DNA of 10,291 bases from Candidatus Latescibacterota bacterium (lineage in GTDB: Bacteria > Latescibacterota > UBA2968 > UBA8231). Numbering within the stretch: the first letter of the stretch is position 1; every line of letters starts with the position of its first letter. This document shows, piece by piece, positions 6,768 to 10,291 of this stretch. The translations under genes were made by a program, and so were the position numbers. The notes under the pieces are model-generated. The model saw only the letters and a program-made list of their open reading frames with translations. It was not told the origin of the DNA and did no database searches. The DNA lies in NCBI GenBank assembly GCA_022827165.1, contig JAJDTN010000142.1, positions 1 to 10,291 on the forward strand, given 5' to 3'.

Positions 6768-7238
6768 TCACCCGGCGGACGGGTGCCTCGGCGCGGGATT
6801 CCCCATCAGCAGGCTGCCGTCGACGCGGGATGCTATCTCGTCGCCCTGGTTGAAGAGCCTGCACGTCCGCAGGGACAGGCAGCCGCAGCCTATGCACCCG
6901 GTCAGGCTCTCCTTCAACCTCTCCAGCGTCTCGATCCGCTCCTCGAGCTGATCCCTCCAACCCCGCGACAGCCTCGCCCACTCCGCCTTGTTGGGTGTGC
7001 GTCCGCTGGGCAGCCCATCCAGGGCCGAGCGGATCTCGCGGAGGGACACGCCGATCTTCTGGGCGGCGCGGATGACGGCGACGCGGCGCAGCACCGCCCG
7101 CGGATAGCGCCGCTGGTTGCCGCCTGTCCGCTCCGAGGAGATCAGTCCCTCCTCCTCGTAGAAGCGCAGGGCCGAGGCGGCGACCCCGCTTCGGGCCGCC
7201 ACCTCACCGATGGTCAGGGACTCCGCAAGCTCGGCCAT
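6768..7238 (-). CDS. soxR: SoxR-type MerR-family redox-sensing transcriptional regulator
   Basis: 156 residues from the ATG ending at 7238, chosen because AGGAG (complement of 7246-7250) lies 7 bases upstream and because the first residues MAELAESLTIGEVAARSGVA begin a typical MerR helix-turn-helix; the frame could be extended upstream but only through the operator. Residues 8-75 are the MerR DNA-binding domain (ALRFYEEEGLI, 23-33; GGNQRRYPRAVLRRVAVIRAAQKIGVSL, 39-66). A dimerisation helix follows (87-112). The C-terminal loop CIGCGCLSLRTC gives C115-x2-C118-x-C120-x5-C126, the exact [2Fe-2S] pattern of SoxR, whose oxidation switches transcription on by untwisting the promoter. The NQGD after the cluster parallels NPGD in enterobacterial SoxR. 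No soxS is visible; the divergent target is the Rieske-fusion operon, with a SoxR-box palindrome between them, and autoregulation is likely. Confidence 0.93.
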   Translation of the reverse strand: MAELAESLTIGEVAARSGVAASALRFYEEEGLISSERTGGNQRRYPRAVLRRVAVIRAAQKIGVSLREIRSALDGLPSGRTPNKAEWARLSRGWRDQLEERIETLERLKESLTGCIGCGCLSLRTCRLFNQGDEIASRVDGSLLMGNPAPRHPSAG

Positions 7239-7249
7239 GAAGATTCTCC

Positions 7250-7280
7250 TTGACTTCAAGTATACTTGAAGTTGCAGATT
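7250..7280 (+). promoter_or_regulatory. SoxR-box-like palindrome inside a long-spacer promoter
   Basis: A perfect 20-bp palindrome ACTTCAAGTA/TACTTGAAGT spans 7253-7272. Its central 18 bp match the enterobacterial soxS operator as I remember it (CCTCAAGTTAACTTGAGG) at 14 positions. It starts within TTGACT (7250-7255, -35-like), and CAGATT (7275-7280) is a weak -10 after a 19-bp spacer. MerR-family activators characteristically bind palindromes in 19-20-bp spacers that are too long for unaided RNA polymerase. The right-hand gene starts at 7325 and soxR starts at 7238, only 14 bp from the palindrome. The palindrome is seen directly; SoxR binding is a strong inference. Confidence 0.85.
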
Positions 7281-7324
7281 CGGTCCACGGCTCATGGGGA
7301 GCCGCAGAGCGAGAGGAGAGAATC

Positions 7325-9064
7325 ATGGATGGATCATCGGCGAAAATGCTGGACGCGGGGACCCTGGAGGAGATCGAGCACAAGGGACGAGTCCTGGTCT
7401 CGGGCGGACCCGTACCGATCGTCGTCTTCCACTCCGACGGGAACCTGCACGCCGTCGACAACCGCTGTCCCCACATGGGTTTCCCGTTGCATCGGGGGAC
7501 CGTGGAGGACGGCATCCTGACCTGCCACTGGCATCACGCCCGGTTCGACCTGAAGAGCGGCTGCACCTTCGACCTCTTTGCCGACGACGCCACGGTCTAC
7601 CCGGTCGAGGTCCGGGACGGGCGCGTGTACGTCGACGTCTCCGCGTCCCCTCGCGACCCGGTCGAGGGCGGTCTGCGCCGGCTCGAGGAGGGCATGGACC
7701 AGAACATCAGGCTGGTGATGGCCAAGGCCGTGGTGGCGCTCCTGCGCGCCGGCGCGGACCCGGACGACGTGGTGCGGGCCAGCGGCCTCTACGGAGCGCG
7801 CCGGCGGCGCTCCGGGTGGTCCAACGGCATGACGATCCTCTCGGCCATGGCCAACGTCGGCGACCACCTCGAAGGCGACGAGCGCATCGCCCCCTTGTAC
7901 CAGGGGATCCTGCACGTGGCGTCGGACACCAGCGGCCAGCCGCCGCGGGTGCCGCTCCGGCCTCTCGAGAGCAGGGAGATCCCGCACGCCGCGCTCCGGC
8001 GGTGGTTCCGGTACCTCATCGAGGTGCGCAACGCCGACGGCGCCGAGCGCACCCTGCTGGCCGCCATCGAGGGCCCTTCGAGCCCGTCCGACCTGGCGGA
8101 GATGATGGTGGCGGCGGCGACCGACCACTTCTACCTCGAAGGCGGCCACGTCATCGACTTCATCAACAAGGCCTTCGAGTTGCTCGACCGCATCGGCTGG
8201 GAGCACGCGGCCGACGTCCTGCCCTCGCTCATCCGCCAGTTGAGCGCCGCCCAGCGCAGCGAGGAGCAGAACAGCTGGCGCTCCCCCGTCGACTTGGTGA
8301 CGCTGCTGAGGGATACTTTCGAGTCGCTGGAGCAACTGTTGGAGGAAGGCCGGGCGAAGGAGTGGCAAGGCGGTTGCGAGTTCACCGAGACGCTCCTGCA
8401 GGACGATCCCCACGCGATCGTGGAGGAGCTGAACGAGGCGCTGAAGGAGGGCGCGCGCCCGGTGCAACTGGCACGGGCGGTGACGATGGCCGCGGCCATG
8501 CGCATCACCCGGTTCCACATGAACAACGAGTTCTCCGACTGGATCGCGGTGCTCCACACCTTCTCGTACGCCAACGCCCTCCACCAGATGCTGAAGAGGG
8601 CCGAGTCGCCAGAGATGCTGCGCGGCGTCTACCACGGGGCGATGCGCGTCTACCTCGACCGCTTCCTCAACGTCCCGCCCGCCCGCCTGCCCGACGAGGG
8701 AGCGGCCGCGGCGAACCCCGGCGAGGCGCTGGAGGAGTACCTGCAGCTGCTCGACCAGCAACAGCAGGTCGACGAAGCCGGGCGGCTCGTCTCCGGCTAC
8801 CTGGTGTCAGGGGGCGAACCCGGACCCCTGTTCCGAGCGCTCAGCGAGTCCCTGGTGCGGGAGGACGCCGAGTTCCACAGCTTCCAGATGCTCGAGGCCG
8901 CCATCCGCCAGCACGGCGAGCGCACCGACGCCGGCGAGCAGCGGATCCCGATGGTGGCTGCCGCCCGCTACCTGGCGGCCAAGGCGCCGACCCAGCGCGA
9001 GCTGCTCCAGACGCTGCAGATCGCCCGGCGCCTGCACCGCGGAGAGGCGGTATACGAGACATGA
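7325..9064 (+). CDS. Rieske [2Fe-2S] domain fused to a large helical repeat domain, SoxR-box controlled
   Basis: 579 residues from ATG 7325, with AGGAG (7314-7318) 6 bases upstream; upstream extension would enter the promoter. Residues about 8-106 are a Rieske ferredoxin-like domain with C48-P-H50 and C67-H-W-H70 (CxH...CxxH), which bind a 2Fe-2S cluster and serve in electron transfer to an oxygenase or similar partner. There is no signal peptide, so it is probably cytoplasmic. The remaining 470 residues are helical with no named domain I can assign; from memory similar full-length proteins are annotated only as Rieske proteins. I see four diverged units with a shared G-x-x-P turn (Pro 146, 254, 379, 499) followed by an Ala-rich helix, and a His about 19-21 residues later in three of them (H275, H398, H518). 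Other notable residues: DH 267-268, H411, H420. The stop overlaps the start of the next gene by ATGA. Enzymatic role unknown; a redox-stress or redox-metabolite function is inferred from SoxR control. Confidence 0.88.
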   Translation: MDGSSAKMLDAGTLEEIEHKGRVLVSGGPVPIVVFHSDGNLHAVDNRCPHMGFPLHRGTVEDGILTCHWHHARFDLKSGCTFDLFADDATVYPVEVRDGRVYVDVSASPRDPVEGGLRRLEEGMDQNIRLVMAKAVVALLRAGADPDDVVRASGLYGARRRRSGWSNGMTILSAMANVGDHLEGDERIAPLYQGILHVASDTSGQPPRVPLRPLESREIPHAALRRWFRYLIEVRNADGAERTLLAAIEGPSSPSDLAEMMVAAATDHFYLEGGHVIDFINKAFELLDRIGWEHAADVLPSLIRQLSAAQRSEEQNSWRSPVDLVTLLRDTFESLEQLLEEGRAKEWQGGCEFTETLLQDDPHAIVEELNEALKEGARPVQLARAVTMAAAMRITRFHMNNEFSDWIAVLHTFSYANALHQMLKRAESPEMLRGVYHGAMRVYLDRFLNVPPARLPDEGAAAANPGEALEEYLQLLDQQQQVDEAGRLVSGYLVSGGEPGPLFRALSESLVREDAEFHSFQMLEAAIRQHGERTDAGEQRIPMVAAARYLAAKAPTQRELLQTLQIARRLHRGEAVYET

Positions 9065-9258
9065 ACCGGGGGGAGGGCCCCATCGAGCGGGAGCGCATCG
9101 AACGCGCCGCCCGCCTGTACTCGACCAACGAGGCCGCCGGCCGGGCCCTCGGCATCGCCCCGCGCAGCTTCAGCCGGCTGTGCCGCCGCTACGGCGTCGA
9201 GTCGCCCTACGCCCGCCGCCTGCGGGAGCGCCGGGAGGCGCGGCAGGGCTGCTCCTGA
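9061..9258 (+). CDS. Small helix-turn-helix protein, translationally coupled to the Rieske fusion
   Basis: 65 residues from ATG 9061, overlapping the upstream TGA by ATGA (9061-9064). STNEAAGRALGIAPRSFSRLCRRYGV (21-46) has the form of a helix-turn-helix like the Fis-type DNA-binding segment (an A-A-x-x-L-G-I turn followed by a recognition helix). A basic tail ARRLRERREARQ (51-62) follows and there is no other domain. It could be a transcription factor or nucleoid-type protein acting with the SoxR circuit, or a subunit whose HTH-like fold is used for protein contact. It is easy to miss by gene callers because the same strand carries a long shadow frame through the Rieske gene. The start overlap and protein-like character make it a credible gene. 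Confidence 0.75.
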   Translation: MNRGEGPIERERIERAARLYSTNEAAGRALGIAPRSFSRLCRRYGVESPYARRLRERREARQGCS

Positions 9259-9261
9259 GCT

Positions 9262-9353
9262 GGGAGGAGGCGGGCAGGGGCCGACACTTCAGATGCCGAG
9301 GTCTCTGGACAACTCCTCGGCACTGTTGAAGCGCCGGCCCCTGCCTTCCTCCA
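9262..9353. repeat. Imperfect inverted repeat spanning the 3' end of the DinJ-like gene
   Basis: The left arm (about 9262-9301) and right arm (about 9315-9353) are near-complementary around a 13-nt spacer (9302-9314). Uninterrupted blocks are GGAGG 9266-9270 with CCTCC 9348-9352, an 11-bp block 9273-9283 with 9335-9345 (GGCAGGGGCCG / CGGCCCCTGCC), CTTCA 9287-9291 with TGAAG 9327-9331, and TGCCGAGG 9294-9301 with CCTCGGCA 9315-9322. That is about 30 Watson-Crick pairs. The right arm is coding (last 19 codons of the antitoxin gene) and the left arm is mostly its downstream flank. It could act as a shared terminator or RNA-stability structure for the convergent genes, or be a relic of an inverted duplication. 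No T tract follows either arm. Confidence 0.65.
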
Positions 9354-9546
9354 GTTCCTTCATGGCCTCGACAGTCTTCGAGTTGGGAACCTGAACGGCG
9401 AAGGGCAGCCGCTTCTCGTCCGCCACGCAGAGCAGCAGCAAGCGGATCGCGTCTGAGACCGACAGGCCCATGGCTTGCAACGCTTCGGTGGCGCGGGCCT
9501 TGGTATCGCTGTCAATCCGGGCCTGCACAATGGTATCGGTGCTCAT
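9289..9546 (-). CDS. RelB/DinJ-family antitoxin-like protein, without a toxin gene
   Basis: 85 residues from the ATG ending at 9546; a GAGGAGGG ribosome-binding site (complement of 9556-9563) lies 9 bases upstream. The N-terminus TIVQARIDSDTKARATEALQAMGLSVSDAIRLLL is the ribbon-helix-helix of the RelB/DinJ family: a short beta strand VQARID, a helix with K-x-x-A-x-x-x-L, and the typical GLSVSDAIRLLL. After RLPF come VPNSKTVEAMKELEEGRG and a C-terminal FNSAEELSRDLGI that in relatives wraps the toxin. DinJ-type antitoxins normally precede a YafQ/RelE-type toxin on the same strand. Here the downstream side (below 9289) holds only the convergent HTH gene, so the gene is an orphan or has lost its toxin. 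G+C (about 62-63% in two lines counted) is somewhat lower than the flanking phosphatase (43/60 in 9601-9660). Confidence 0.85.
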   Translation of the reverse strand: MSTDTIVQARIDSDTKARATEALQAMGLSVSDAIRLLLLCVADEKRLPFAVQVPNSKTVEAMKELEEGRGRRFNSAEELSRDLGI

Positions 9547-9598
9547 CCTGCACTTCCCTCCTCTGTGACTCCAATGTGGCTTCGGGGACGGCCGGGAC

Positions 9599-10291
9599 TC
9601 AAGGCTCGCCAGGCCCGAGGGACTCCCGCCCCCGCTCCATCTCGAACCCCTCGAGCAGGTCCCGCGCCACCGTGCCCTGGCTCTGGGCCGGGGCCTCGGC
9701 GCCGAGGAGGTGGCAGAAGGTGGGCACCACGTCGGCGGCGTGGATGTAGCCGAGCTTGTCCGCCGGGCGCTCGTAGCCCGCCTTGACGCCGGGGCCGGCC
9801 AGCAGCCACGAGCCGAAGCTGGAGGAGTCCCGGCTCTGGGTCGGCAGGAAGCCGCCGTGGTGGGCGCCGTACACGTTGGGCGCTCCCACGCTGGCGTCGC
9901 CGGCGATGCCCCGCCACTGGCCGTAGTAGCCGCTCACGTACCCGTGGTCCCAGGCGAAGACGACGTCGCCGCACTGGTCCCCCCACTGGCCGAGGAGCCA
10001 GGCGTCCCTGCGCGGCAGAGCCACAGCCACGGGGTTGCGCCCCACCTCCTCGTCGACCCAGGTGCGCAGGGCCAGCAGCAGCTCCGCCTCGATGCGGTCG
10101 AACTCGGGTCCCGGCTCGGCGTTGATGAAGATGTCGAAGCCCTTGTCGTCCTGCAGCCAGGCCCGGGTGCGCTCGAAGTCGATCTCTTCCGCGCGCACCT
10201 GGTCGCGCAGGAGGTTGTCGTGGCCGCCCTTGAGGACCGGGAAGCCGCGCTAGTGCAGGAACTGGCGGAGGGTGGCGACGCGCACGGCGGG
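9599..10291 (-). pseudogene. Alkaline-phosphatase-superfamily (type I phosphodiesterase/sulfatase-like) gene, 3' part, interrupted by in-frame TAG
   Basis: Reading right to left, the frame is open from the window edge for 13 codons (ending Q-F-L-H), meets TAG (complement of 10250-10252), then continues open for 216 codons starting RGFPVLKGGHDN to TGA at 9599. The protein-like character continues across the stop, so one gene is probably broken there (or there is a base-calling error). The C-terminal half carries superfamily metal-site motifs: WDHG (Asp codon 9947-9949, His codon 9944-9946) and AHHGGF (second His codon 9857-9859). WLLAGPGVKAGY, HAADVVPTFCHLLG and a P..SQGTVARDLLEG tail follow, as in phosphodiesterases and sulfatase-like hydrolases. 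The apparent GTG start at 10198 has no ribosome-binding site and lies inside conserved sequence, so I reject it as a true start. Substrate unknown; the N-terminal part with the catalytic Thr/Ser/Cys is outside the window. Confidence 0.75.

Noticed and set aside
4636..6775. A 13-bp direct repeat (CGCCATCACCCGG) at 4636-4648 and 6763-6775 flanking the membrane-protein gene
   Set aside because: One copy lies within the soxR coding end, there is no transposase or recombinase, and matches of this length are expected by chance in 10 kb of GC-rich sequence.
7239..7295. Longer SoxR start at 7295
   Set aside because: The extension would translate through the operator palindrome and adds residues with no family counterpart. 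ATG 7238 has a strong AGGAG at ideal spacing.
9262..9353. Integron attC site after the antitoxin gene
   Set aside because: Antitoxin genes are common integron cassettes and the site is palindromic, but the required RYYYAAC and GTTRRRY core boxes are not present at the arm ends (the nearest, CTTCAAC, has the wrong first base and no partner GTT box).
9599..10198. Separate 199-residue protein starting at GTG 10198
   Set aside because: There is no ribosome-binding site, and protein-like sequence of the same family continues upstream of the GTG and past the TAG. It is better read as the 3' part of one broken gene.

Overview
The window is about 10.3 kb of GC-rich (roughly 65-70%) bacterial DNA, densely coding, with no RNA gene, CRISPR array or insertion sequence that I can see. 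A lipoprotein-type signal, an exported transglutaminase-like protein and an OPT-like DUF6785/DUF6784 membrane protein suggest an uncultured, high-GC, diderm-type bacterium (Latescibacterota-, Planctomycetota- or Gemmatimonadota-like). That placement is an impression from protein families, not a computed result.

Left part (1-3742, all +). The 3' part of an aminoglycoside N(3)-acetyltransferase-family gene is followed with no gap by a small protein that looks like an ADP-ribosyltransferase-fold enzyme. That gene overlaps by 4 bp a Gly-rich lipoprotein-like gene. After 28 bp comes a 676-residue exported protein with a complete Cys-His-Asp transglutaminase-like triad.

Middle part (3743-6700). 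A visibly lower-GC two-gene cassette (3870-4609) encodes an acidic helical protein and a 70-residue RelE/ParE-like protein. It has its own promoter with an inverted repeat between the -35 and -10, the layout expected of an acquired toxin-antitoxin-type module. A 644-residue polytopic membrane protein of the DUF6785/DUF6784 family follows.

Right part (6768-10291). A SoxR-type MerR regulator with all four [2Fe-2S] cysteines is transcribed leftward. Rightward runs a two-gene operon: a Rieske domain fused to about 470 residues of previously unassigned helical sequence, which I read as four diverged repeats of about 110-125 residues, and then a 65-residue helix-turn-helix protein whose start overlaps the Rieske stop. 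A perfect 20-bp palindrome closely resembling the enterobacterial SoxR box lies in the divergent promoter. This is the most interesting system here: an apparent redox-sensing module whose output is a Rieske/repeat fusion protein and a small putative DNA-binding protein.

Convergent to it is an orphan RelB/DinJ-like antitoxin gene (-) whose 3' end forms a striking inverted repeat of about 90 bp with its own downstream flank. Last is the 3' part of an alkaline-phosphatase-superfamily gene (-), cut by an in-frame TAG near the window edge.
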